Source of the DNA: Kurthia massiliensis
GTDB lineage: Bacteria > Bacillota > Bacilli > Bacillales_A > Planococcaceae
Assembly (NCBI RefSeq): GCF_000285555.1
Contig: NZ_HE610999.1
Coordinates: 1 to 33,323 of the forward strand
Reading direction: 5' to 3'
DNA: 33,323 bases
How positions within the stretch are numbered: position 1 is the stretch's first letter; every line of letters begins with the position of its first letter. Made by a program: the position numbers and the translations under genes. Under the pieces are notes generated by a model. The model saw nothing but the letters and a program-made list of their open reading frames with translations, searched no databases and had not been told where the DNA came from. Positions 23,565-32,055 of this stretch are shown piece by piece.

Positions 23565-24590
23565 ATGAAAAGTAGAAAAAATCAAGATTTATTCGCTATA
23601 TCAGTAGCTATTTTCATTTCAATATTTTTATTTCTAAAATTTATCAGTTTCTTTGTATTTCTTTTAGGGGCTCTCCTACTCCTCATAGGATACCGAACAA
23701 ATAAAAAAAATACGGAAAGAAACAAAAAACGAATGGCTCCTAAAATTTTAATGATTTTCGGTGTTATTTTAGCTTTTGGTGGTTGCAGTGGAATGTTTGG
23801 AGATGATGAAGATACAGCAGAACGAGATCAAAGTAAAACTGTCACTGCTAATGATGAGGATAAAAAAGTACAACAATTTACTGCTGTAACACCTCAGCGA
23901 AAAAAAGAAGAAAAGCAAAGTGTGCAGCTCTTAAAAGTTATCGATGGCGACACAATAAGAATCTTATATAAAGGTAAAAAAGAGACATTAAATTATCTTT
24001 TGATTAATACACCAGATATAAATAAGGCTTGTTCACAGCCTTATGCAAACAATGCTTATAAAAGGAATAAGGAATTCATTATAGGAAAAAATCTACAAAT
24101 AAAATTTGAACAAGACCATAAAAAAAGAGATGAAACTGGTGCTCTAATCGCTTATGTATTCGCTGATAACGAATTAGTTCAAAAAGCGTTACTGGATAAA
24201 GGATATGCCACCCTAACTGCTGTAGATAACGTATCCTATGAATATTTAGATGTCTTACAAGATGCAGAAAACAATGCGAAAGACCAAGCAATTAATATTT
24301 GGTCTGAAAACAATTATGTGCAAAATAATAAATTCAAAAAATGTAAGCTAGCTAAAAAGGTACAAAATACTTCTGATCAGAAAAAAGATGATAATTCAAC
24401 AAAAACACAGATCCAAGGACAAAATAACAACGAAGCGACTGAACAAAAAGCAACACCATCACAACCAACGTATTTCTCTAATTGCACAGAATTAAGAGCT
24501 GTATATCCAAATGGAGTTTCTGCTGCCCACCCCGCTTATCAAGCTAAAATGGATAGAGATAAAGATGGCACAGCTTGTGAAGCATATTAA
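23565..24590 (+). CDS. membrane-anchored thermonuclease-like (SNase) protein with Excalibur domain, catalytically degenerate
   Basis: About 341 residues from the ATG at 23565, chosen because GAGGAA lies 5 bases upstream. Two hydrophobic segments (about 9-42 and 59-73, the second ending FGGCSG) precede a charged linker, an SNase domain (about 119-250) and an Excalibur-type Ca-binding tail (303-340, DRDKDGTACE). The SNase domain keeps VIDGDT (Asp129) and ends NIWSEN like staphylococcal nuclease. The residues matching the catalytic Arg35, Glu43 and Arg87 read Asn143, Asp151 and Ala193, and the metal ligand Asp40 reads Asn148. It probably cannot cut nucleic acid well and may bind it outside the cell. 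Codon use is clearly more AT-rich than in flanking housekeeping genes, suggesting transfer. Confidence 0.85.
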   Translation: MKSRKNQDLFAISVAIFISIFLFLKFISFFVFLLGALLLLIGYRTNKKNTERNKKRMAPKILMIFGVILAFGGCSGMFGDDEDTAERDQSKTVTANDEDKKVQQFTAVTPQRKKEEKQSVQLLKVIDGDTIRILYKGKKETLNYLLINTPDINKACSQPYANNAYKRNKEFIIGKNLQIKFEQDHKKRDETGALIAYVFADNELVQKALLDKGYATLTAVDNVSYEYLDVLQDAENNAKDQAINIWSENNYVQNNKFKKCKLAKKVQNTSDQKKDDNSTKTQIQGQNNNEATEQKATPSQPTYFSNCTELRAVYPNGVSAAHPAYQAKMDRDKDGTACEAY

Positions 24591-24911
24591 ATATTAGATG
24601 CAGTCAATGTAAATTCTCACTATCTAAAAATAGTGGATTCAGATTATATTAGTCTCAACCTAAGTTTTAAAAAGTACTCTATTATCGGAGTACTTTTTTT
24701 ATTCGTAATTTCCTTTAAAAAGATATTTACTTCATCTATATGTTATTGTCTTTTATACCATCATTTTCTCTTTATTTTTTATACATACCAAATAATATAT
24801 AAAAATTCCATTTATATCATATTTTTATATAAAAAGACCTATTTTTATTACATACATATTTAGGGAATATTGTTAGAATAAAGATAAATATTACTTAGGA
24901 GGTACACAACA
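24591..24911. other. AT-rich intergenic region of about 320 bases
   Basis: Holds the right copy of the near-direct repeat (24596-24608), a strong terminator (24669-24700) and then about 170 bases of very AT-rich sequence leading to the lipoprotein gene. The open frame at 24633-24863 translates to low-complexity Ile/Tyr/Phe-rich sequence without a ribosome binding site and is not called. Confidence 0.5.
24669..24700 (+). terminator. terminator after the nuclease-like gene
   Basis: AAAAAGTACTC / GAGTACTTTTT, an 11-bp perfect stem with an 8-base loop and a seven-T tail, 79 bases after the stop. Confidence 0.8.
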
Positions 24912-25436
24912 TTGAAAAAATTATTGTTTGCAGCACCGTTAGCCCTATCCCTAGCATTAGCAGGTTGTGGTGAAACAGCTGTTGAAGATGTAACAGATAG
25001 TAAAAGTAGCGCTTCAAAAGAAAGTGCTGAAAAGAAAGAAACAAAAGATGAAAATAAAATTTATAAAGTCGGTGATACGGTTAAAGTAGATGGCGTAGAA
25101 ATCACAATCACAAAAGCTGCTTTCACACCACCAGCAGAGTATTCCGAGCCACAGAACGGAAAAATACTTACTTTAGATGTGAAAGTCGTCAATACAAATA
25201 AAGATTCTTCTTATATAGATGAAACAGATTTTAATTTATACGACTTAGAAGGTAACCAATTTGAAAGCTACTTTGGCTACGATAAGATGGCCATTAGCGC
25301 AGATTTAAATGCAGGCAAGCAAAAGAAAGGCAATCTTTACTACGATGTATCTGAAGAAAAAGCATATGAGTTAGTATATGCACCAGCATTTAGTTGGGAC
25401 AATAAAGAAGTAAAATGGAAAATTAAAGTTCAATAA
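24912..25436 (+). CDS. lipoprotein with a DUF4352-like domain
   Basis: A 174-residue lipoprotein. The signal peptide MKKLLFAAPLALSLALAGC carries a textbook lipobox (LAGC, Cys19). A Ser/Lys/Glu-rich linker (about 25-50) is followed by a beta-rich domain (about 52-174: YKVGDTVKVDGVEITITKA, LDVKVVNTNKDS) typical of DUF4352, an immunoglobulin-like extracellular module of Gram-positive bacteria. The start codon is TTG, placed by TAGGAGGT 8 bases upstream. The next gene, a small membrane protein, follows after 24 bases and is probably cotranscribed. The function is unknown; an envelope role is likely. Confidence 0.82.
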   Translation: MKKLLFAAPLALSLALAGCGETAVEDVTDSKSSASKESAEKKETKDENKIYKVGDTVKVDGVEITITKAAFTPPAEYSEPQNGKILTLDVKVVNTNKDSSYIDETDFNLYDLEGNQFESYFGYDKMAISADLNAGKQKKGNLYYDVSEEKAYELVYAPAFSWDNKEVKWKIKVQ

Positions 25437-25460
25437 AAAATGTAGGAGGAACAAATAATT

Positions 25461-25802
25461 ATGAAAATTTGGGTAGCAGTTTTAGCCATCTTAGGCGGTT
25501 TAAGTGGTCTAGCTAGTGGATTTTTAGTAACGGCATTCGGTGTTGGATTTAGTGAAAATGAAATGGCTGATAGTGGTGCAGCTGTATTCTGGGTTTCTTT
25601 CTTCTCGATTTTCTTTGGTTTCCTAGCATGGAAATTCCCTAAAATTTCTGGCGCTCTATTATTAGTATGTGCGGTATATGGATTTATCGAAAACGGTCTA
25701 TTCTTTACAATTGCATTTATCTTCTTATTTATCGCTGGTATTTTAGCATTTTTCATTAAGAAAAAAGGTGCCAATGTAGCACAGTCAAAAGCAACAGCTT
25801 AA
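25461..25802 (+). CDS. small DUF4064-like membrane protein
   Basis: A 113-residue protein with about four hydrophobic segments (3-28, 39-55, 60-77 and 82-103) and a basic, short cytoplasmic tail (IKKKGANVAQSK). The length and glycine-rich first helix (LAILGGLSGLASGFLV) fit DUF4064-type membrane proteins, often found next to DUF4352 lipoproteins as here. AGGAGGA lies 9-10 bases before the ATG. It shares an operon with the lipoprotein and ends at a terminator. The function is unknown. Confidence 0.72.
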   Translation: MKIWVAVLAILGGLSGLASGFLVTAFGVGFSENEMADSGAAVFWVSFFSIFFGFLAWKFPKISGALLLVCAVYGFIENGLFFTIAFIFLFIAGILAFFIKKKGANVAQSKATA

Positions 25803-25807
25803 TCAGT

Positions 25808-25840
25808 GAGGTCGTAAACAAATGTTTGCGGCCTTTTTTA
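25808..25840 (+). terminator. terminator of the lipoprotein/membrane-protein operon
   Basis: AGGTCGTAAAC-AAAT-GTTTGCGGCCT stem (two wobble pairs) followed by six T. Confidence 0.8.
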
Positions 25841-25973
25841 TTTTATGATTGTTTATTGAATAACATTTATAATAATCAAGTTAAGTGCAGAGATAAGGCT
25901 AATACTTCCTTACATATAGTGTCAATACGACATAAACTTCTGCCTTCTAATTTTTTAAATTGGAGGTGAAACT

Positions 25974-26471
25974 ATGTATAAGGAAGATCGTTTGCCACAA
26001 AACGCCAAAGAAGGTATCCTTTTCATACTAATCATTTCGTTTATTCCGGTAAACACGATTGCCCCACTTATTATGGGCTTTGAAAATAGATTCTCGGGTG
26101 AAAATTATGTAGAAACGTTAAAGATTATACCGATCATGTGGATTATCGTCATGTTACTTGTTAACTTTGTTGCAGGTCCAATCGTTGGAAAAGTGATGCC
26201 AAAGTTCGTCGGTCAAACAGATTGCTTTAATGCACGCGTATTATTAAATACTGTATTAAACGTTACTGTGTTATCTATTACGCTAATGATTATTGGCACA
26301 TGGATCGGTACAAACTCATTTGATTTAACGCCGTTTAAAAACTTTTTACACACGTGGCCGCGCAACTTCGGGACAGCATTTTGGATTGAAATTCTTATTG
26401 CTCAGCCGATTGCACGCTTTGTAATGAAAAAAATGCACAAACAGCAAAACAATACACAAATCAATGCATAA
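25974..26471 (+). CDS. DUF2798 family membrane protein
   Basis: A 165-residue membrane protein with four hydrophobic segments forming two similar halves (about 15-35 with 51-72, and 88-110 with 132-152), consistent with the duplicated DUF2798 family. An N-terminal basic segment MYKEDRLPQNAKEG and the motif FIPVNTIAPL are seen. TTGGAGGTG lies 5-6 bases before the ATG. It is a one-gene transcript with a terminator directly after it. No function is established for the family. Confidence 0.72.
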   Translation: MYKEDRLPQNAKEGILFILIISFIPVNTIAPLIMGFENRFSGENYVETLKIIPIMWIIVMLLVNFVAGPIVGKVMPKFVGQTDCFNARVLLNTVLNVTVLSITLMIIGTWIGTNSFDLTPFKNFLHTWPRNFGTAFWIEILIAQPIARFVMKKMHKQQNNTQINA

Positions 26472-26477
26472 TACTTT

Positions 26478-26509
26478 AAGACACATGAAATTCCCATGTG
26501 TCTTTTTTT
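26478..26509 (+). terminator. terminator of the DUF2798 gene
   Basis: AAGACACATG / CATGTGTCTT, a 10-bp perfect stem with a 7-base loop and seven T. Confidence 0.85.
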
Positions 26510-26576
26510 AAAAAATTATATACCATTATTTTCTTTATATGTATAATATAAATATATAGAAAAAAGGAGATTTCCG

Positions 26577-27203
26577 ATGAAAAAAACAGCTCTTGCCTTC
26601 TTAATTGGTGCATCGTTTCTATTAGGAAATGCGCAAACAGATGAAGCAGCCGCAAAAACACACTATTTAAAACTAAAAGCTTTAGAGACGACAACGATTT
26701 ATCAAAAACCGTCTGCGTCTTCAAAAGTTGTAGGTACGCTTAAAAAAGGGAAAAGCGTCAAGATGACATACTTAAATCATCAGAAAAGTTACTATAAAGT
26801 TACGTACAAAGGTAAACCGGCGTATATTCGTTACAACTACGAAACGCTTAAATCTGTTGCACCTACAAATAAGTGGATTGGTGATTATTATGACCGTATG
26901 ACAGCCGGTTCAGGAGGCATTACAAACTTGTATGTCTATAAACAAACAAGTAAAAAATTTTATTACGTGGCAACAGATTCTTATAGAGAAGGATCTGGTG
27001 TCAATGCATCGATGCATCATAAAACGTATAAAGGTTCCGCACGAATTCTATCCTCTACAACAGCTCGCATTCAAGTAAATAGCTGTACAGGATATTTAAA
27101 ACGTAGTAGTAAAACGTTAAAGCCCACTTCAAATTCAGACCAATGTTGGGGAAACCGTGCTTACTCAACAGTCATGGGAGACGATCGTTTATTCCAAAAA
27201 TAA
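26577..27203 (+). CDS. secreted SH3-domain protein
   Basis: A 208-residue secreted protein. The signal peptide occupies residues 1 to about 26 (hydrophobic core ALAFLIGASFLLG, cleavage near DEAAAK). A bacterial SH3b-like domain (about 32-86) shows the typical TTIYQKPSASSKVVGTLKKG and YYKVTYKGKPAYI strands. The C-terminal part (about 95-208) is basic, Tyr/Ser/Thr-rich and not recognised; it has two cysteines, CTGY and QCWG, that may form a disulfide. SH3b domains of this kind bind peptidoglycan. AAGGAGA lies 8 bases before the ATG, and a TATAAT-containing AT-rich promoter region is just upstream. A cell-wall role is likely, but an enzyme activity is not evident. Confidence 0.78.
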   Translation: MKKTALAFLIGASFLLGNAQTDEAAAKTHYLKLKALETTTIYQKPSASSKVVGTLKKGKSVKMTYLNHQKSYYKVTYKGKPAYIRYNYETLKSVAPTNKWIGDYYDRMTAGSGGITNLYVYKQTSKKFYYVATDSYREGSGVNASMHHKTYKGSARILSSTTARIQVNSCTGYLKRSSKTLKPTSNSDQCWGNRAYSTVMGDDRLFQK

Positions 27204-27210
27204 CCCACAC

Positions 27211-27241
27211 AAAAAGGCCACAAGTCATAACTTGTGGCCTT
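27211..27241. terminator. bidirectional terminator
   Basis: Perfect 12-bp stem (AAGGCCACAAGT / ACTTGTGGCCTT) with a 4-base loop. The T-run is better on the minus strand (symporter side). Confidence 0.85.
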
Positions 27242-27248
27242 CTGCATG

Positions 27249-28487
27249 TTACGCATCCGCAACTGGAGCGTCGTTTTTAATTTTATCTTTTTCACTTTCA
27301 GCTACATATAATGCACATGTTAAGTCACCGAAGCAATTCACCATCGTACGTGTCATATCTAACAGACGGTCAATACCGATGATTAGGGCAATACCTTCTA
27401 CTGGTAAACCAACTGCTTCTAATACCATCGCAAGCATAATCATACCAGCACCTGGTACAGCAGCTGTACCGATAGAAGCAAGTACCGCTGTTAAAATAAC
27501 GATTAACATTTGTGATACTGTTAAATCAACGGCATATACTTGTGCGATAAAGATTGTCGCAACCCCTTGCATAATTGCTGTACCATCCATATTAATCGTC
27601 GCACCTAAAGGTTGTACGAAACTACTAATGCCCTTTGGTACGCCAAGTTTTTTCTGTGCAACTTCCATCGATACAGGAAGTGTCGCACTACTACTAGATG
27701 TACTGAAAGCAACTGTTAACGCAGGAATATACGCTTTGAATACGTCGATTGGATTGCGTTTTGCTAATACTTTTAATGCACTACCATATACGATTACGAA
27801 GTGTACTAAAAGCGCAAGTAATACGACGATCATATACCAGAACATCGCTTGTAATGCGTCCCAGCCTTGTTTGCCGACTGCTGACGCGATTAATGCGAAT
27901 GTACCGTATGGCGCAAATTTCATCACGAGCGTTACAAGGAACATCATCAACTCATTCCCTTGTTCCATAAAGCGTTTGAAAATATCCACTTTTGCACCTA
28001 AGAAGCTAATGCCCAGACCGACAAATACTGCAAAGAAGATGATTTGTAACATAGAGCCAGTGGCCATCGCGTCAATTGGATTCGCTGGAATAATACCTAA
28101 TAACGTATCAGAAACAGGTGGTGCTTCCGTTGCTTCATAGCTTGCTGCGTCCACATCAAAGTCACCTTTGTTCCCTGGTTGGAATGTTACTGCTAAAATA
28201 ATACCGATTGTAATAGCAATTGCTGTTGTTGCTAAAAAGAAAATCATTGCTTTCGCACCCATGCGACCAAGTGCTTTCGGGTCACCAATATTTGCGACAC
28301 CTACGACAATTGAGAAGAATACTAATGGCACGATTAACATTTTAATCAAGTTCAAAAAGATTGTACCAAGCGGTGTGAAAAAGTATTGATCTGCTTGCGC
28401 GAAGAAATTTGGCACTGTGACATTTAGCACAATCCCGACAATTGCCCCCGCGACAAGCGCAATCAAAATTTTCGTTGCTAGTTTCAT
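27249..28487 (-). CDS. dicarboxylate/amino acid:cation symporter (DAACS family)
   Basis: A 412-residue secondary transporter of the glutamate/aspartate/dicarboxylate family. Eight TM segments plus the two re-entrant loops are readable; the serine-rich hairpin SSSSATLPVSME (centre) and the NMDGTA motif in TM7, followed by DRLLDMTRTMVN in TM8, are the substrate and cation site. The start is the ATG at 28487 because AAGGAAGTGAT lies 3-10 bases upstream; an ATG sixteen codons earlier has no site. The substrate (glutamate, aspartate, fumarate or another, with Na+ or H+) cannot be fixed from sequence. It is a single gene with its own terminator. Confidence 0.93.
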   Translation of the reverse strand: MKLATKILIALVAGAIVGIVLNVTVPNFFAQADQYFFTPLGTIFLNLIKMLIVPLVFFSIVVGVANIGDPKALGRMGAKAMIFFLATTAIAITIGIILAVTFQPGNKGDFDVDAASYEATEAPPVSDTLLGIIPANPIDAMATGSMLQIIFFAVFVGLGISFLGAKVDIFKRFMEQGNELMMFLVTLVMKFAPYGTFALIASAVGKQGWDALQAMFWYMIVVLLALLVHFVIVYGSALKVLAKRNPIDVFKAYIPALTVAFSTSSSSATLPVSMEVAQKKLGVPKGISSFVQPLGATINMDGTAIMQGVATIFIAQVYAVDLTVSQMLIVILTAVLASIGTAAVPGAGMIMLAMVLEAVGLPVEGIALIIGIDRLLDMTRTMVNCFGDLTCALYVAESEKDKIKNDAPVADA

Positions 28488-28563
28488 GTTATCACTTCCT
28501 TTGTTTTTTATACTATTATAACTTAAAATAAACATTAATTACATTTTCTTACACATAAATATA

Positions 28564-28601
28564 GAAAAAAACTAGAAAAGTCGAGAATTTACTTTTCTAG
28601 T
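28564..28601 (-). terminator. terminator of the phosphotransferase/MFS operon
   Basis: ACTAGAAAAGT / ACTTTTCTAGT stem of 11 bp with a 9-base loop, followed on the minus strand by seven T. It is the end of the four-gene operon 32955-28609. Confidence 0.8.
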
Positions 28602-28608
28602 CTTCAAA

Positions 28609-29115
28609 TTACTTTACTTTTTTTAATTGGAATGTAAATCCATCTGATACATATTTGATTGCGCCATATTTCGGAGCAAAATAAATCGTCGTGTAACCAT
28701 CTGTATATTTCATACAATTTTTAAATGTTTTATATTTTGTTTTCACACGATGGTTGAAGGTTACTTTTCTTTTTTCAATCGTTTGAATATCTGACAAAAA
28801 TGGCTCAATTGTTACTCTTTTTGTTTTTTTAACATTGTTAGGAATATGAACATAACCGACACCACCTGTGGCAACGTAATATTTATTGCCATCCCATCCT
28901 TCGAAATAGTCAATTGTAGATAATCGATATTGTTTATTTGAAAAACGTTTTAATACTGCACTACTGTTTCCAAAGCCACCCGTATAACTAAATGTATACG
29001 TTTTGCTATAATCACGTGCATATGGATTTGAAGCTGCTTTGGCACCTACTAAAGGCACCGTGACAAATAAAATAAAAGCAATCATCATCGTCGTCAACCA
29101 TTTTACATGTTTCAT
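28609..29115 (-). CDS. small secreted protein of unknown function
   Basis: A 168-residue protein with a signal peptide (residues 1 to about 28, core TTMMIAFILFVTVPLVG, cleavage near AKA-AS). The mature part is beta-rich and basic, with a lone Cys in NCMKYTDG, and ends YFAPKYGAIKYVSDG, a pattern seen in exported beta-sheet proteins of Gram-positives, but I do not recognise a named family. Its ATG overlaps the stop of the MFS gene (ATGA), and AAGGGGAA lies about 12 bases upstream, so its translation is coupled to the exporter. The link to the operon function is unknown. Confidence 0.7.
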   Translation of the reverse strand: MKHVKWLTTMMIAFILFVTVPLVGAKAASNPYARDYSKTYTFSYTGGFGNSSAVLKRFSNKQYRLSTIDYFEGWDGNKYYVATGGVGYVHIPNNVKKTKRVTIEPFLSDIQTIEKRKVTFNHRVKTKYKTFKNCMKYTDGYTTIYFAPKYGAIKYVSDGFTFQLKKVK

Positions 29116-30425
29116 ATTGTTTTACGTTCCCCTTTTACATTAAAACCTTTTGAAACAAAAATACCAATAAATGCCAAAATAATCAAAATCCATACCGTTA
29201 TATTAAAACTCACTTGCAACCCGATAATAACCGATGCTGCTGTCGAGCCGATATAACGAAATGTCGAGTAAATACCAGATGCCACACCTGACATTTCTTT
29301 CGGCACCTCTGATAAATTTTCAGACTGCATCGCAGGTACGCCAAGTCCTGAGCCGATACCAGCGATGAATAAAATGAGTCCGGCGATGATAACGTGGCTC
29401 GCTGTCGGTAAAAAGAAATACAACGCAAGCGACAGTGCCGAACAAATAAATGAAAGACCGATAATTGCACGCGCTCCACGTTTCGCAGTCATATTCCCCC
29501 CAAGCCATGAAGCGAATGAAATTGATAATGAAAAAACGAACAATAATGTACCAATTGTATTCAATGAATAACCTGACGCTTTAACGAGAACAATCGGCAT
29601 AATAAGCAATGTACAATACATAATCGCATTGTTTAATAAAATCGAAATGTTAGCGCTACGGAAGCTCGCCACTTTAAATAACTGAAAGTCGATTAACGAG
29701 TATTGATAACGGCGCTCGCGAACGACAAACAGTACGAGTGTGACTGCGAATAGTGCCCAAAGCCAAATATTCGTATAAAGACTTTTCGTTACTATCAAAA
29801 CGATCGTCGTTAAAAATATCCCTAAGTACAGCGAGCCGAATAAATCGAGCTTGCTTTTTTTGCGTGTCGTCGCAGGTAATAATTTCGCAGCGAGCACGAA
29901 CGATACTACCGCAAGTGGCACGTTGATCCAAAATGTCGATTGCCAATTCCAGATGTGAATTAAAAAGGCACCAATCATTGGTCCGAGTGCGGCACCTAAT
30001 GACATGACAAGTCCAAAGAGACCAAATATTTTTGGCAACTGTTCTTTAGGCGTCACATAGCGAATAATCGCTGTACCATTTGGTGTAATGAGCGCTCCAC
30101 CAATTGCTTGGCATGCACGCCCAATCATCAGCACCGTTAAGTTCGGTGCGTAAATGCAAACGAGTGACGCTAAAAAGAACAGCACAAGTCCTAGTAAAAA
30201 CATATTTTTATTACCATATAGATCACCGAGCTTACCTGCAAGTGGCTGCGTGACAGTCATGATAATTAAATAAATTGTGACGATCCATGTAATCGTCGAT
30301 AAAGACGTTTGAAACGTTTCCTGCATACTCGATAAGCCAATTGAAATCATCGTTGAATTGACTGGAACGAGGAAAGCTCCTGTCAAAATGACAAGAGCAG
30401 GAAATACAGACTTACTATTTTTCAA
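29112..30425 (-). CDS. MFS multidrug exporter, DHA2-like
   Basis: A 437-residue major facilitator with 12-14 hydrophobic segments. Motif A is GKLGDLYGNKN (loop 2-3), and motif C for antiporters is in TM5 (LGAALGPMIGAFL); RACQAIGGALITPN (TM4) is characteristic of drug:H+ antiporters. The start codon is TTG, overlapping the last 11 bases of the phosphotransferase C-terminal gene (TTGAAAAATAG), with no good ribosome binding site, so translation depends on the upstream gene. The coupling to a putative antibiotic-modifying phosphotransferase suggests efflux of the same compound, which is inference. Confidence 0.9.
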   Translation of the reverse strand: MKNSKSVFPALVILTGAFLVPVNSTMISIGLSSMQETFQTSLSTITWIVTIYLIIMTVTQPLAGKLGDLYGNKNMFLLGLVLFFLASLVCIYAPNLTVLMIGRACQAIGGALITPNGTAIIRYVTPKEQLPKIFGLFGLVMSLGAALGPMIGAFLIHIWNWQSTFWINVPLAVVSFVLAAKLLPATTRKKSKLDLFGSLYLGIFLTTIVLIVTKSLYTNIWLWALFAVTLVLFVVRERRYQYSLIDFQLFKVASFRSANISILLNNAIMYCTLLIMPIVLVKASGYSLNTIGTLLFVFSLSISFASWLGGNMTAKRGARAIIGLSFICSALSLALYFFLPTASHVIIAGLILFIAGIGSGLGVPAMQSENLSEVPKEMSGVASGIYSTFRYIGSTAASVIIGLQVSFNITVWILIILAFIGIFVSKGFNVKGERKTI

Positions 30426-32043
30426 TCGTTACGATACCAGCTGTACCATCAACCGTTACAACATCCCCGTCTTTTAGCATTGATGTTGCAACTTTTGTAC
30501 CAAGTACTGCAGGTAATTGATATTCACGCGCTACAGTTCCAGCGTGTGATAAAATGCCGCCTGCATCTGTAATAACAGCGCCAGCAATTGAGAATAATAC
30601 TGTCCAAGGTGGCAGTGTCGTTTTACATACGAGTACGTCGCCTTTTGTCACTTTTTCAAAATCGTCTTGGTCACGAACGATACGTACGATCCCTTTGTGG
30701 ACGCCTTTTGATGCAGCGTACCCTTTAAAACTTTGTGCTACTTCGTCTACTTCTGCCATTTTCGTACCGAAAATACGCTCGATAATTGGTGCTACTGGTT
30801 CTTGTGGTGGTGTACCGTAGTTTGCAGGAATTTTTTTATTTGAATCAATTTCATGTTGCGCTTTACGTTGTGCGATTTTCGCAGTCACATCTTGTGGCGC
30901 GTCTACTAAATCAACTAACTCATCTAAGTATAAGAAGAAAATATCTTCTTTCGCTTCAATGGCTTTCGCATCAACTAATAATTGACCCATATCTAATAGT
31001 AATAGACGAGATTTTGCAGGAAGCATTGCATCAATGTAGAAGTGGTGGTCTTCATCTACGCCCCAGTATGCAAGTGCCCAGCTATGGATCAATTTGAAAT
31101 GATCTTTTGCTTCGCCGTCTGGATATTTCGCTAATAAATCAGCTACTTTTTGCTCGCGTGTTGCGACAACTTTTGCAAATTCCGCTTCGAAATCATCATC
31201 TTTTTGTACGTACTTCGCAATGATTTCTAATGCGTATGCAGGGTTTTCATACCATGTTTCATTCGCAAATTCATGAGAAATCGCAATGCGCCAGCCGTAG
31301 ATATCCATTACTTGTTGTACTTGTGCTAAAAATGCTTGACCTGCTGCTGTTTGTGCAAGTGCTTCTTTTAATGCTTTCGGTGCAGTTGTCGCAAAAATAT
31401 TTGCTAATGCTTCGTCACCTTTTACGACTTGTGCAAGTTTCCAAATTTCACGGTCTGTTTCAAGTGATTTGTTCATCACACCTTCTACGAAATCGTAAAC
31501 GATCGTTGCGTTCGTATCACCTGTTAATTTAGTGTAAGCATCTTCAAGTGCAAGACCTAGTGAACCACGTGGCATTACACATTCGAAGTGGCGTTCCCAA
31601 CATAAGTTATAAAAATCAAATAGCTCTGTTAAAATGTCGCGTGATTGTGATAACGTGAAGCCATTTTGACGGTAGTTATCCATTTTTTCAAATTGTGGTA
31701 CTAATTCATTGTTCATATAACCCCAGAAACGTTCGCTTAATGTCGCAAATCGTGCGCCTTCTGTTGCCATATTTTCAGCGATACGTGCGTTCATGTCACC
31801 TTTGTAAGGCACATTGAACTGGTAGTAATGTGAATCTTTAATTTTAATGCGGAATTGGTGAATTGGTAATTTTAACGTTTCATAAGCACGTTCTGTACCG
31901 ATTGAAATTGATGGTGCCATGTAAGACGCAAATAATGGTGTTAATGCTTCTGGTAAATGTAATTCATCTAAAAACCAAAAGCCATTTTGAATATCTTGAT
32001 CGTTTAATAATAGTTCGTCGCGGAACGTCTGTGTGTTTAACAT
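30415..32043 (-). CDS. PEP-utilising enzyme / rifampin-phosphotransferase-like, substrate and swivelling-His domains (second half of a split enzyme)
   Basis: A 542-residue protein that matches the part after the ATP-grasp domain of rifampin phosphotransferase (Rph) and PEP synthase-like enzymes. A long helical domain (about 1-420) corresponds to the substrate-binding region. The C-terminal swivelling domain (about 450-542) has the phosphohistidine motif GGILSHAGTVAREYQLPAV, with His500, and ends DGDVVTVDGTAGIVTI. The 299-residue gene just upstream supplies the ATP-binding half, and together they have the length of an Rph (about 840). AAGGAGA lies 6 bases before the ATG, and the upstream stop is 12 bases away. 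Probable chemistry: transfer of the ATP beta-phosphate to a hydroxyl of an acceptor, through the histidine. Confidence 0.82.
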   Translation of the reverse strand: MLNTQTFRDELLLNDQDIQNGFWFLDELHLPEALTPLFASYMAPSISIGTERAYETLKLPIHQFRIKIKDSHYYQFNVPYKGDMNARIAENMATEGARFATLSERFWGYMNNELVPQFEKMDNYRQNGFTLSQSRDILTELFDFYNLCWERHFECVMPRGSLGLALEDAYTKLTGDTNATIVYDFVEGVMNKSLETDREIWKLAQVVKGDEALANIFATTAPKALKEALAQTAAGQAFLAQVQQVMDIYGWRIAISHEFANETWYENPAYALEIIAKYVQKDDDFEAEFAKVVATREQKVADLLAKYPDGEAKDHFKLIHSWALAYWGVDEDHHFYIDAMLPAKSRLLLLDMGQLLVDAKAIEAKEDIFFLYLDELVDLVDAPQDVTAKIAQRKAQHEIDSNKKIPANYGTPPQEPVAPIIERIFGTKMAEVDEVAQSFKGYAASKGVHKGIVRIVRDQDDFEKVTKGDVLVCKTTLPPWTVLFSIAGAVITDAGGILSHAGTVAREYQLPAVLGTKVATSMLKDGDVVTVDGTAGIVTIEK

Positions 32044-32055
32044 AAAAATCTCCTT

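Noticed and set aside
24633..24863. 76-codon hydrophobic frame
   Set aside because: Runs through a terminator and AT-rich DNA. The composition is what random AT-rich sequence gives, and there is no Shine-Dalgarno sequence.
27157..28140. 327-codon plus-strand open frame
   Set aside because: It lies wholly antisense to the symporter gene, has no ribosome binding site, and translates to Thr/Ile/Asn-rich sequence typical of a reverse-frame shadow.
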